This document shows, in pieces, positions 34,093 to 42,040 of a stretch of DNA of 64,000 nucleotides. Within the stretch, counting starts at the first letter, position 1; every line of letters begins with the position of its first letter. The notes beneath the pieces were generated by a model that saw only the letters and a program-made list of their open reading frames with translations, searched no databases and was not told where the DNA came from. The DNA comes from an uncultured Cetobacterium sp. (GTDB lineage Bacteria; Fusobacteriota; Fusobacteriia; Fusobacteriales; Fusobacteriaceae): assembly GCF_947072685.1 (NCBI RefSeq), contig NZ_CAMTIK010000006.1, positions 50,963 to 114,962 on the forward strand. The letters run 5' to 3'. The translations under genes were made by a program, and so were the position numbers.

Positions 34093-35097
34093 ATGAAAGA
34101 AAAATTACTTAATATAAAAAACTTATCAATAAATTATACAACTGATGAAGAGAAAGTCATGGCAGTAAATGATTTAGAAATAGAACTTAGCGAAGGAGAA
34201 ACACTGGGGCTTGTAGGGGAGACCGGTGCAGGAAAGACAACGACCGCTTTAGGAATAATGAGATTAGTTCCAAATCCACCTGGAAAAATAGTGTCTGGAG
34301 AGATCATTTTTCAAGGAAGAAATTTATTGACAGTTTCAGAAGAGGATATGAGAGCTATAAGAGGAAGACAAATAAGTATGATTTTCCAAGATCCGATGAC
34401 ATCTTTAAACCCGGTTCTAACAGTGGGAGAGCAAATTGCCGAAGTTATCCAAATTCATGAAAAATTATCTCAAAAAGATTCGCTTGAAAAAGCTAGTGAA
34501 ATGTTAGAGCTAGTTGGAATTCCAGGGAATAGATTGAATGATTATCCGCATCAATTTTCTGGCGGAATGAAGCAAAGAGTTGTTATAGCTATTGCTCTAG
34601 CTTGTAATCCAAAACTTCTTATAGCAGATGAACCGACAACAGCGTTAGATGTTACAATTCAAGCTCAAGTTTTAGATTTGATGAATAATTTGAAAGAAAA
34701 ATTAAAAACATCGATGTTGCTTATAACTCATGATTTAGGTGTCGTAGCTCAAGTTTGTGATAAGGTTGCTATAATGTATGCAGGAGAGATAGTGGAGTCA
34801 GGAACTTTATATGATATTTTCGAAAGACCGAAACATCCGTATACACATGGGTTATTTGATTCAATTCCAAATTTAGATGAGGAAGTTACAAGGTTAAGAC
34901 CAATTAAGGGACTTATGCCAGATCCAACAAATTTACCATCGGGATGTAGGTTCCATCCAAGATGCCCTCATGCACAGGATTTATGTAGTTCAGTATCTCC
35001 AAAAGTTACAACAATAGATGGACACAAAGTAAAATGTTTAGCATACGAGGGAATAATAGAAGTTCCAGAGTTACAGGAGGGAAGAAATGGCAGATAA
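34093..35097 (+). CDS. dppD: Peptide ABC transporter ATP-binding protein (DppD/OppD)
   Basis: 334 residues. Walker A GETGAGKTTTALGIM, Q-loop SMIFQDPMTSLNPV, signature FSGGMKQRVVIAIALAC, Walker B LLIADEPTTALD and H-loop LLITHDLGVV are all intact. The C-terminal oligopeptide-type extension has the cysteine motif GCRFHPRCPHAQDLC, which in related proteins binds an iron-sulfur cluster. Pairs with DppF to power import. Its last 11 bases overlap the dppF start. Confidence 0.95.
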   Translation: MKEKLLNIKNLSINYTTDEEKVMAVNDLEIELSEGETLGLVGETGAGKTTTALGIMRLVPNPPGKIVSGEIIFQGRNLLTVSEEDMRAIRGRQISMIFQDPMTSLNPVLTVGEQIAEVIQIHEKLSQKDSLEKASEMLELVGIPGNRLNDYPHQFSGGMKQRVVIAIALACNPKLLIADEPTTALDVTIQAQVLDLMNNLKEKLKTSMLLITHDLGVVAQVCDKVAIMYAGEIVESGTLYDIFERPKHPYTHGLFDSIPNLDEEVTRLRPIKGLMPDPTNLPSGCRFHPRCPHAQDLCSSVSPKVTTIDGHKVKCLAYEGIIEVPELQEGRNGR

Positions 35098-36061
35098 AAT
35101 ACTAGAAGTGAAGAACCTAAAGAAATACTTTAATACTCCTAAGGGACTTTTACATGCCGTTGACGGAGTTAATTTTTCAATTGAAAGAGGAAAAACATTA
35201 GGAGTTGTAGGAGAATCGGGTTGTGGAAAGTCTACAACTGGAAGAGTTGTTTTAAGACTACTAGAAGCAACAGATGGAGAAGTATATTTCGAAGGAAGAA
35301 ATATAAGAGAATGCAATAAAGATGAGATGGTCAAGTTAAGAGAGGAGATGCAAATAATATTTCAAGATCCATACGCATCTTTAAATCCGAGAATGACTAT
35401 AAGTGAAATTATAGCTGAGCCACTAATAATACATAAGAAATGTAAAAATAAAGAGGAGTTACAGGAAAAGGTTTCTAATTTGATGGAAATAGTAGGATTG
35501 GGTGCTAGACTTATGAATACATATCCACATGAATTAGATGGTGGAAGAAGACAAAGAATAGGAATAGCAAGAGCACTGGCTTTAAATCCAAAATTTATAG
35601 TTTGTGATGAACCAGTTTCTGCTTTAGATGTTTCTATACAGGCGCAAGTGTTAAATCTAATGAAGGACTTACAGGAGGAGTTTGGGTTGACATATATGTT
35701 TATCACACATGATTTGTCAGTGGTTAAACATTTTTCTGATGACATAGCAGTGATGTATTTGGGAGAATTGGTAGAAAAAGCTCCAGCAAAAGAGCTGTTT
35801 AAAAATCCAGTTCATCCGTATACAAAAGCTTTATTATCTGCAATCCCAGTCCCAAGTTTAAAACATAAAATGAGTAGAGAGAGACTAAAGGGAGAGATTA
35901 CATCTCCAATTGATCCTGGAGTAGGTTGTAGGTTTAGAAAAAGATGTCCATTAGCAACACCTGAATGTGCGACATCGACACCAATTTTAAAAGAGATATC
36001 TCCAGACCATTTTTATGCTTGTCATTTAGTGGGAAAAGATGAAAAAAAATCTGAACAATAA
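35087..36061 (+). CDS. dppF: Peptide ABC transporter ATP-binding protein (DppF/OppF)
   Basis: 324 residues. Walker A GESGCGKSTTGRVVL, Q-loop QIIFQDPYASLNPR, Walker B FIVCDEPVSALD, H-loop FITHDLSVV. The signature reads LDGGRRQRIGIARALAL instead of LSGGQ; this variant is found in a subgroup of OppF/DppF proteins, so it is not taken as a defect. C-terminal GCRFRKRCPLATPEC cysteine motif. ATG 35087 lies inside dppD and uses GGAGG at 35077-35081, suggesting translational coupling. Confidence 0.95.
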   Translation: MADKILEVKNLKKYFNTPKGLLHAVDGVNFSIERGKTLGVVGESGCGKSTTGRVVLRLLEATDGEVYFEGRNIRECNKDEMVKLREEMQIIFQDPYASLNPRMTISEIIAEPLIIHKKCKNKEELQEKVSNLMEIVGLGARLMNTYPHELDGGRRQRIGIARALALNPKFIVCDEPVSALDVSIQAQVLNLMKDLQEEFGLTYMFITHDLSVVKHFSDDIAVMYLGELVEKAPAKELFKNPVHPYTKALLSAIPVPSLKHKMSRERLKGEITSPIDPGVGCRFRKRCPLATPECATSTPILKEISPDHFYACHLVGKDEKKSEQ

Positions 36062-36068
36062 AAAGGAT

Positions 36069-36112
36069 AACTCTAAATTAGTTTAAATAACTAGTTTAGA
36101 GTTTGTTTTTTT
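36069..36112 (+). terminator. Terminator after the peptide transporter operon
   Basis: AACTCTAAA and TAGTT (from 36069) pair with AACTA and TTTAGAGTT (to 36103) around TAAAT with one T-G pair, followed by GTTTTTTTT. Confidence 0.85.
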
Positions 36113-36124
36113 AGGAGGTGCTTT

Positions 36125-37594
36125 ATGGAAAAATTTGACAGTAGAAAATATTTATTGACAGCAAAATTAATTCTTTTAAAAGCAGTAAACGATATTTATC
36201 CAGAATACAATATAGTTTTAAGAAATTCTTTGAATAATGGCGTGTATATCACAGTAGCTAACAAAGGAAATGTTTCTGAAGAGGAGATTGGAAAAATAAA
36301 AAAAAGAATGGATGAGTTAGTTCGGAAAAAATTACCAATAAAGAAAGCTCATTTTGATTCGGAACAGATAACGAAAAAACATTTGGAAAATGTGAGAAAA
36401 GATTTGAAAGAGCTTTTGGAAACAACAGGAATAATATCCTTTTTTGTATATGAATTAGAAGGATACAGAACATATTTTATAGAGGAATTATATGAAAATA
36501 CGTCGTGTATAGATATGTATGAAATATATTCTTACGATGAAGGGTTTATATTTAAAACTCCAAAAGAAATTAAAGGTATAATACAGATTCCACGAATGAT
36601 TGATGATAAAAAGTTAGCAAAAGTTTATAAAGAAAGTACAAAATGGAACGATATTATGAATGTTTCATGCTTGGGAAGTTTGAATAGAATTAATCTGGAA
36701 GGAGACGTAGTAGAACTGATAAGAGTGAATGAAGCTTTACACAATAAAAAAATTGCTAAAATTGCTGAAAAAATAATTGAAGACAAGGATATAAAGATTG
36801 TCACAATTGCAGGACCAAGTTCTTCAGGAAAAACAACATTTAGCAATAGGTTAAAACTTCAACTACTAGCTTCTGAATTAAAACCAGAGGTTATTTCATT
36901 GGACGATTATTATCTTCCAAGATGTGACATTCCTCTAGATGATGAGGGGAAAAAAGATTTTGAGAGCATTAAAGCCTTAGATACACAACTGTTAAATCAA
37001 AATTTAAAAAATCTTCTTTTGGGAGAGGAGGTTGAAATTCCAAGATATGATTTTAATACAGGGACTAGAAAAGAAAAAGCAGTTTCTATGAAACTTTCAG
37101 AAAATGGTATTGTGATAATAGAGGGAATCCATGGATTGAATGATTCTTTATTGGAAGGAATATCTCTAAGTCATGTTTCAAAAATTTATATCAGTTGTTT
37201 AACACAATTGAATATTGACTCTCATAATAGAGTAAAAACAAGTATGGTTAGGAAATTGCGAAGAATTGTTAGAGACAGTATTTCAAGAAATTTTAATGCA
37301 GAGGAAACTTTGGAGATGTGGGATAGGGTTAGGAGGGGTGAAAGTAAAAATATCTTTCCTTATCAAGAGAACGCGGATATTATCTTTGATACAAGTTTAG
37401 CATATGAGATAGGGGTTTTAAAACCAGCTGTGGAAAGAGAACTTATAAAAATAAAAATGGAAAGCCCACACTATCAAGAGGCTCGTAAGCTATTACGAAT
37501 TTTAAGTTATTTTACAGTGATATCAGATAGATATGTGCCGGATGAATCTATATTGAAGGAGTTTACAGGCGGAAGTTATTTTTATAACTATTAA
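36125..37594 (+). CDS. Nucleoside kinase with an N-terminal ThrRS-like domain
   Basis: 489 residues in two parts. Residues 1 to about 215 resemble the TGS/second-additional-domain region of threonyl-tRNA synthetase (for example LLKAVNDIYPEYNIVLRNSLNNGVYI and KKLPIKKAHFD). Residues about 220-489 are a uridine kinase/phosphoribulokinase-like P-loop domain: Walker A IAGPSSSGKTTFSNRL, VISLDDYYLPR, the PRYDFNTGTR segment, VIIEGIHGLND, and a lid MVRKLRRIVRDSISR. Proteins with this fusion are usually annotated nucleoside (uridine-like) kinase. What the N-terminal half binds is unknown. ATG 36125 follows AGGAGG. Confidence 0.85.
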   Translation: MEKFDSRKYLLTAKLILLKAVNDIYPEYNIVLRNSLNNGVYITVANKGNVSEEEIGKIKKRMDELVRKKLPIKKAHFDSEQITKKHLENVRKDLKELLETTGIISFFVYELEGYRTYFIEELYENTSCIDMYEIYSYDEGFIFKTPKEIKGIIQIPRMIDDKKLAKVYKESTKWNDIMNVSCLGSLNRINLEGDVVELIRVNEALHNKKIAKIAEKIIEDKDIKIVTIAGPSSSGKTTFSNRLKLQLLASELKPEVISLDDYYLPRCDIPLDDEGKKDFESIKALDTQLLNQNLKNLLLGEEVEIPRYDFNTGTRKEKAVSMKLSENGIVIIEGIHGLNDSLLEGISLSHVSKIYISCLTQLNIDSHNRVKTSMVRKLRRIVRDSISRNFNAEETLEMWDRVRRGESKNIFPYQENADIIFDTSLAYEIGVLKPAVERELIKIKMESPHYQEARKLLRILSYFTVISDRYVPDESILKEFTGGSYFYNY

Positions 37595-37599
37595 AAAAT

Positions 37600-37620
37600 A
37601 AGCACCCTCAAAGGGTGCTT
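37600..37620. terminator. Bidirectional terminator, nucleoside kinase / folP
   Basis: AAGCACCCT (37600-37608) pairs with AGGGTGCTT (37612-37620) around CAA, with A/T-rich flanks giving a T run in both directions. It overlaps the folP stop codon. Confidence 0.85.
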
Positions 37621-38419
37621 AAATATTTTTTTGGAGATATATTATTTTATCAGCAATTGCAAGAGCTCTTTTGTGTTCATAGACGTTATGGACTCTAATT
37701 ATTTTAACACCTTTAGATATACCTAAAATATTCACAGCTATAGTTCCTTCAACTCTTTCATCGGGAGTAAGGTTTAAATCTTTTCCGATGAAGCCTTTTT
37801 TTGAGACTCCTAAAAGAAGAGGGGCTATTTGAGTTAATTCATCCAATCTATTTATAACTTCTATATTTTCAGAATAACCTTTTCCAAATCCTATACCGGG
37901 ATCTATAATTATTTTATTTCTATCAAGTCCATTTCTTTCGGCTATTTGAAAAGTTTTCTTAAAAAATTGTTTGATACAAAGAATAATATCTTCGGAGTAC
38001 TCCTTTGTATCTTGATTGTGCATTGCAACAACAATAGCATTGTGTTTAGCTGCAACTTTAGCCATCTCCCCATTATCCTTTTGTAATCCCCACACATCAT
38101 TTATTATATGAGCTCCAGCTTGAAGGGCAGCGTCGGCAACTTCATACCTATATGTATCTATAGATATTATACAATCCAGTTCTTTAGAAATTTTTTCTAT
38201 AACAGGGATAACTCTTCTTAACTCTTCTTCCAATGGAATTTCTTTATGTCCTGGACGAGTAGATTGCCCACCGATATCTAGGATGTCAGCACCTTGAGCT
38301 ACGAGAAGTTTTGCTTGATTCAGAGCGCTGTCGACAGAATTGAATTGACCACCATCGGAGAAGGAATCTGGAGTGACGTTTAAAATCCCCATAATTAGAG
38401 TGGAATTACCAAATTTCAT
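37619..38419 (-). CDS. folP: Dihydropteroate synthase
   Basis: DHPS, 266 residues. Signature 1 IMGILNVTPDSFSDGGQ at the N-terminus, signature 2 GADILDIGGQSTRPGH, then SIDTYRYEVADAAL, HIINDVWG and IIDPGIGFGKG. It condenses p-aminobenzoate with the pterin pyrophosphate to give dihydropteroate in folate synthesis. Its ATG overlaps the folBK stop codon (ATGA, 4 bases), so translation is coupled. Last gene of folE-folBK-folP. Confidence 0.97.
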   Translation of the reverse strand: MKFGNSTLIMGILNVTPDSFSDGGQFNSVDSALNQAKLLVAQGADILDIGGQSTRPGHKEIPLEEELRRVIPVIEKISKELDCIISIDTYRYEVADAALQAGAHIINDVWGLQKDNGEMAKVAAKHNAIVVAMHNQDTKEYSEDIILCIKQFFKKTFQIAERNGLDRNKIIIDPGIGFGKGYSENIEVINRLDELTQIAPLLLGVSKKGFIGKDLNLTPDERVEGTIAVNILGISKGVKIIRVHNVYEHKRALAIADKIIYLQKNI

Positions 38420-39243
38420 AAACCCTCCTTTTTATCAAGAATTCTTTTCAGTGTTGTGATTGTTTTTCTTTCAAGAGGATGAACAATATTTGGTGCAATT
38501 TCACTTAGTGGGTCTAATACGAAAGATCTTTCGCACATCCAAGGGTGAGGAATAGCAAGATTATTATCCTCTATAACTTCGCTATTAAAAAGTAAAATAT
38601 CTAAATCAATCAATCGTGGTCCCCATTTAATATCTCGTATTCTCCCCATATTTTTCTCGATTTGAAGAAGGTTTTCAAGAAGCTCTTGTGGAGTCGAAAG
38701 AGTTTCAACTTCAAGACAAGCATTTAAAAAATTATTTTGTTCTATATCGCCAAAAGGTTCAGTTTCAAGAAAAGAACTTATATTAGATACTCTTGTAAAG
38801 TTAAGGGCATCAATCTGAGATATGGCGCTGTTTAGATTGTCATATAGATTTCCAATATTTGTACCAATTGAAAGGTAGGCCTTATTTCTAGAGCGGTTAG
38901 CTTCGACAGCTACATAATCAAAATGTTTTTTTATAGGAGCCCAAGGTTTTTTGATTAAAACTTTAATTTTTTTAATTAAAGGATATTTAATTAAAATTTC
39001 TTGAGCGATGCTTTCTGCTAAAGCTTCAATAAGATCAAAAGATTTAGAGAAAAAAATTTTTTCGACATCTTCTGATACAAATCCATAGTGAGTGGAATGA
39101 GTTAAGTCATCTCCTAAACCAGCTTTTCTAGTACATGTTTCCATCTCTAAGGAGATAGAAAATTTTTGTTGTAAAAATTTTTCTTCTGGAAACACACCAT
39201 GGTTTCCAATAAATTCTAAATTACTTATATAAATTTTATCCAT
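38416..39243 (-). CDS. folBK: Dihydroneopterin aldolase / HPPK fusion
   Basis: 275 residues. Residues 1 to about 117 are FolB: ISNLEFIGNHGVFPEEKFLQQKFSISLEME, then THYGFVSEDVEKIF and SIAQEILIKYPLIKKIKVLIKKP. Residues about 122-275 are FolK (HPPK): AYLSIGTNIGNLYDNLNSAI, FLNACLEVET and the ATP-binding WGPRLIDLDILLF with IPHPWMCERSFVLDPL. The two enzymes carry out consecutive steps from dihydroneopterin to its pyrophosphate, so the fusion makes pathway sense and is known from other bacteria. 13 bases after folE. Confidence 0.95.
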   Translation of the reverse strand: MDKIYISNLEFIGNHGVFPEEKFLQQKFSISLEMETCTRKAGLGDDLTHSTHYGFVSEDVEKIFFSKSFDLIEALAESIAQEILIKYPLIKKIKVLIKKPWAPIKKHFDYVAVEANRSRNKAYLSIGTNIGNLYDNLNSAISQIDALNFTRVSNISSFLETEPFGDIEQNNFLNACLEVETLSTPQELLENLLQIEKNMGRIRDIKWGPRLIDLDILLFNSEVIEDNNLAIPHPWMCERSFVLDPLSEIAPNIVHPLERKTITTLKRILDKKEGL

Positions 39244-39256
39244 AGTAAAGATCTCC

Positions 39257-39808
39257 TTATTTTATAAGATTAATAAATTCAGTTTTAAGATGTGGATGTG
39301 TGTTAAAAACACCTCGCGAAGCAGTTGTAATAACTTTAGAACCAAGAGCTTTAACTCCTCTCATGGTCATGCATGTATGCTCAGCCTCTACAACAACGTA
39401 GACACCTTGACAGTTAAGAGCTTGAAAGATACAGTCAGCTATTTCACTACAGAGTCTTTCTTGGAGTTGTGGACGCTTTGAAAAAGCTTCGATAACTTTA
39501 ATAATATCACCAAATCCAACAATTTTTCCATCTGGAATATATCCAAGAGATATCTTCCCAAAAAAAGGTAAAAAGTGATGTTCACACATTGAATAAAAAG
39601 AGATATCCTTTTCAAGGACTAAGTCATTGGTTAGAACTGGAAAAGTTCTCTTTAAAAAAATATGTGGATTTATAGAAAGTCCTGAAAAAAATTCTTTATA
39701 AAAGGTTTCAATTCTTTCCGGTGTATTTTCGATAACTTCTTCTGAAATAAGCTTTGTTTCTTGATTTATTTCTAGTATTATATTTCTGATATGATCTTTT
39801 AAATTCAT
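39257..39808 (-). CDS. folE: GTP cyclohydrolase I
   Basis: FolE, 183 residues, first enzyme of folate synthesis (GTP to dihydroneopterin triphosphate). Zinc and active-site motifs are FYSMCEHHFLPFFGKISLGYIP, SKRPQLQERLCSEIAD and EAEHTCMTMRGVKALGS. The metal-binding cysteines and histidine are all present. ATG 39808 follows GAGGTGA on the minus strand. It has an extended -10 promoter and leads the fol operon, divergent from ylxM-ffh. Confidence 0.97.
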   Translation of the reverse strand: MNLKDHIRNIILEINQETKLISEEVIENTPERIETFYKEFFSGLSINPHIFLKRTFPVLTNDLVLEKDISFYSMCEHHFLPFFGKISLGYIPDGKIVGFGDIIKVIEAFSKRPQLQERLCSEIADCIFQALNCQGVYVVVEAEHTCMTMRGVKALGSKVITTASRGVFNTHPHLKTEFINLIK

Positions 39809-39840
39809 TAGTTCACCTCATATAATTATGGTATGTTTTA

Positions 39841-39849
39841 ATTATAGCA
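39841..39849 (-). promoter_or_regulatory. Extended -10 promoter of the fol operon
   Basis: On the minus strand TGCTATAAT (39849-39841) is an extended -10 box. The -35 region is only a T run. Confidence 0.55.
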
Positions 39850-39896
39850 TATTATGAAAGTTAAAAAAAAGTTAAACTTTTGTAAAGAAAAAATGC

Positions 39897-39925
39897 TTGA
39901 CAAACTTTGTGGAAATAGATATAAT
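39897..39925 (+). promoter_or_regulatory. Consensus promoter of ylxM-ffh-rpsP
   Basis: TTGACA (39897-39902), 17-base spacer, TATAAT (39920-39925): both boxes match the sigma70 consensus exactly. Fifteen bases separate it from the ylxM start codon. Confidence 0.9.
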
Positions 39926-39939
39926 AAATTGGTGATATT

Positions 39940-40251
39940 ATGGAATTGAATGAGATGTTAGAAGTCTCTATCCTACTTGACTATTATAAGAATCTTTTAA
40001 GTGATAGACAGAAAAAGTATTTGTTAGAGCACTTCGAGGATGACTTTTCTCTAAGTGAAATTGGGAAAAGATACAATGTTAGTAGGCAAGCTGTCTATGA
40101 TAACATAAAAAGAGGAATAAAAATTTTAAGAGACTATGAAGAGAAAATAGGTTTTCATAAAAGAGATGTGGAGCTACTTTCAGAGTTGGAAGATTTAAAA
40201 AAGAATTTTACAAAAAAAAAGCTGGAAGAGATCATAGAAAAAAACTTTTAG
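39940..40251 (+). CDS. ylxM: YlxM/p13-family helix-turn-helix protein
   Basis: 103 residues. A sigma-region-4-like helix-turn-helix is plain: LLSDRQKKYLLEHFEDDFSLSEIGKRYNVSRQAVYDNIKRGIKIL. Length, fold and position directly before ffh match YlxM/p13, a partner or regulator of signal-recognition-particle genes. Its mode of action is not well defined. ATG 39940 has GGTG close by. Confidence 0.88.
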   Translation: MELNEMLEVSILLDYYKNLLSDRQKKYLLEHFEDDFSLSEIGKRYNVSRQAVYDNIKRGIKILRDYEEKIGFHKRDVELLSELEDLKKNFTKKKLEEIIEKNF

Positions 40252-40262
40252 TAGGGGTGGCC

Positions 40263-41606
40263 ATGTTAGAAAATTTAGGGAATAGATTCCAAGACATAAT
40301 GAAAAAAGTAAGAGGTCATGGAAAACTAAGCGAAAGTAATATAAAAGAGGCTTTACGTGAAGTTAGAATGTCTTTACTAGAGGCCGATGTAAACTATAAA
40401 GTGGTTAAAGATTTTGTTGCTAAAATACAAGAAAAAGCTATTGGTGCAGATGTTTTAACTGGAATTAATCCAGGGCAGCAGTTTGTGAAAATAGTAAATG
40501 ATGAATTGATTGAGCTTTTAGGTGGAACTAATTCAAGGCTTACAAAAAGTGTTAAAAATCCAACTGTTATAATGTTAGCAGGGCTTCAAGGAGCAGGAAA
40601 AACAACTTTTGCAGCTAAATTGGCGAATTATTTGAAAAAACAAGGTGAAAAGTTATTCCTAATAGGAGCGGATGTATATAGACCTGCAGCAATGAAGCAG
40701 TTAGAAGTTTTAGCACAACAGATAGGTGTAGATGTTTACTTTGAACTAGGAAGTAATGATGCAGTTGGAATATGTGAAAGAGGGCTTCAAAGAGCTAAAG
40801 ATGTCGGAGCGACGTATTTAATAATAGATACGGCGGGAAGATTACATATAGATGAGAAACTGATGGAAGAGCTAAAAGAGGTTAAAAAAATTGTTAGACC
40901 TCAAGAAATTCTTTTAGTGGTGGATGCAATGATAGGACAAGATGCAGTAAATTTAGCACAATCATTTAATAGTGCTCTAAGTATAGACGGCATTGTGTTG
41001 ACTAAATTTGATGGTGATACAAGAGGAGGAGCAGCTCTTTCTATAAAATCTGTAGTTGGAAAGCCAATAAAATTTGTTGGAACCGGTGAGAAGATAGAGG
41101 ATTTAGAACTGTTTCATCCGGAGAGATTAGCTTCTAGAATTCTTGGTATGGGAGATGTTGTCTCTTTAGTTGAGAAAGCTCAAGAAGCGATAGGGGAAGA
41201 CGATGCTAAGTCTTTAGAAGAGAAAATAAGAACTCAAAAATTTGATTTAGATGATTTCTTAAAACAACTTCAAAATATAAAAAAATTAGGATCTTTAGGA
41301 AGCATCTTGAAAATGATTCCGGGTATGGGTCAAATAGGTGATTTAGCACCAGCTGAAAAAGAGATGAAAAAAGTTGAGGCAATAATTCAATCGATGACTA
41401 AAGAAGAAAGAAAAAAACCAGAAATCTTAAAGGCAAATCGAAAATTAAGAATTGCTAAAGGTAGTGGTACTCAAGTTTCTGACATCAATAAGCTATTAAA
41501 GCAGTTTGAACAAATGAGAGAGATGATGAAAATGTTTTCAACAGGAAAATTCCCACAATTGCCTGGAATGGGCGGTAAAAAAGGTGGAATGAAATTTCCT
41601 TTTTAA
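40263..41606 (+). CDS. ffh: Signal recognition particle protein Ffh
   Basis: About 447 residues. The N domain (RFQDIMKKVRGHGKLSESNIKEALREVRMSLLEADV) is followed by the GTPase domain with GLQGAGKTTFAAKL, DVYRPAA, DTAGRLH and TKFDGDTRGG, and the methionine-rich M domain with IPGMGQ, SGTQVSDINKLLKQFEQMREMMK for 4.5S RNA and signal-sequence binding. An in-frame GTG at 40257 exists, but ATG 40263 is correctly placed after AGGGGTGG. It targets membrane proteins to SecYEG. Confidence 0.97.
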   Translation: MLENLGNRFQDIMKKVRGHGKLSESNIKEALREVRMSLLEADVNYKVVKDFVAKIQEKAIGADVLTGINPGQQFVKIVNDELIELLGGTNSRLTKSVKNPTVIMLAGLQGAGKTTFAAKLANYLKKQGEKLFLIGADVYRPAAMKQLEVLAQQIGVDVYFELGSNDAVGICERGLQRAKDVGATYLIIDTAGRLHIDEKLMEELKEVKKIVRPQEILLVVDAMIGQDAVNLAQSFNSALSIDGIVLTKFDGDTRGGAALSIKSVVGKPIKFVGTGEKIEDLELFHPERLASRILGMGDVVSLVEKAQEAIGEDDAKSLEEKIRTQKFDLDDFLKQLQNIKKLGSLGSILKMIPGMGQIGDLAPAEKEMKKVEAIIQSMTKEERKKPEILKANRKLRIAKGSGTQVSDINKLLKQFEQMREMMKMFSTGKFPQLPGMGGKKGGMKFPF

Positions 41607-41660
41607 ATAAAAAATAAACCAAAAAATCAAAATAGATATATAAAGGAGAAGTGATTTTAA

Positions 41661-41924
41661 ATGTTAAAATTAAGATTAACTAGAATGGGAAGCAAGAAGA
41701 GACCTGTATACAGAATAGCAGCTATGGAAGCTTTATCAAGAAGAGATGGAAAAGCGGTAGCTTACTTAGGAAACTACTTTCCATTAGAAGATGGAAAAGT
41801 AACTCTTAAAGAAGAGGAAATTGTGAAATTCCTTATGAACGGAGCACAACCTACAAGAACAGTAAAGTCTTTATTAGACAAATCTGGAGTTTGGGCAAAG
41901 TTCGAAGCTGCAAAGAAAAACTAG
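41661..41924 (+). CDS. rpsP: 30S ribosomal protein S16
   Basis: 87 residues: LKLRLTRMGSKKRPVYRIAAME at the N-terminus, GKAVAYLGNYFPLE and the C-terminal GAQPTRTVKSLLDKSGVWAKF, all typical of bS16. ATG 41661 follows AAAGGAGAAG. The ffh-rpsP order is common. In many bacteria rimM and trmD follow; here a terminator comes instead, so that part of the cluster is elsewhere. Confidence 0.97.
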   Translation: MLKLRLTRMGSKKRPVYRIAAMEALSRRDGKAVAYLGNYFPLEDGKVTLKEEEIVKFLMNGAQPTRTVKSLLDKSGVWAKFEAAKKN

Positions 41925-41939
41925 TTGCATAAAGAATTG

Positions 41940-41966
41940 GGTGCCTAATAAAGGCACCTTTTTTTC
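41940..41966 (+). terminator. Intrinsic terminator after rpsP
   Basis: GGTGCCT (41940-41946) pairs with AGGCACC (41952-41958) around AATAA, followed by seven T residues. Confidence 0.92.
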
Positions 41967-41974
41967 TGTTTGTG

Positions 41975-42005
41975 TTAGACAATGATTATTAAAATATGGT
42001 ATAAT
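41975..42005 (+). promoter_or_regulatory. Probable promoter of the tex-ileS gene run
   Basis: Perfect TATAAT at 42000-42005 with TG one base upstream (extended -10). A TTAGAC at 41975-41980 gives a long 19-base spacer. Confidence 0.6.
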
Positions 42006-42040
42006 ACAAGGTAAATTCGATTACGAAAAGGAGATAGAAT

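Noticed and set aside
35540..35590. DppF signature motif LDGGRRQR seen as a defective ABC signature
   Set aside because: The same variant is widespread in OppF/DppF proteins, and all other motifs are intact.
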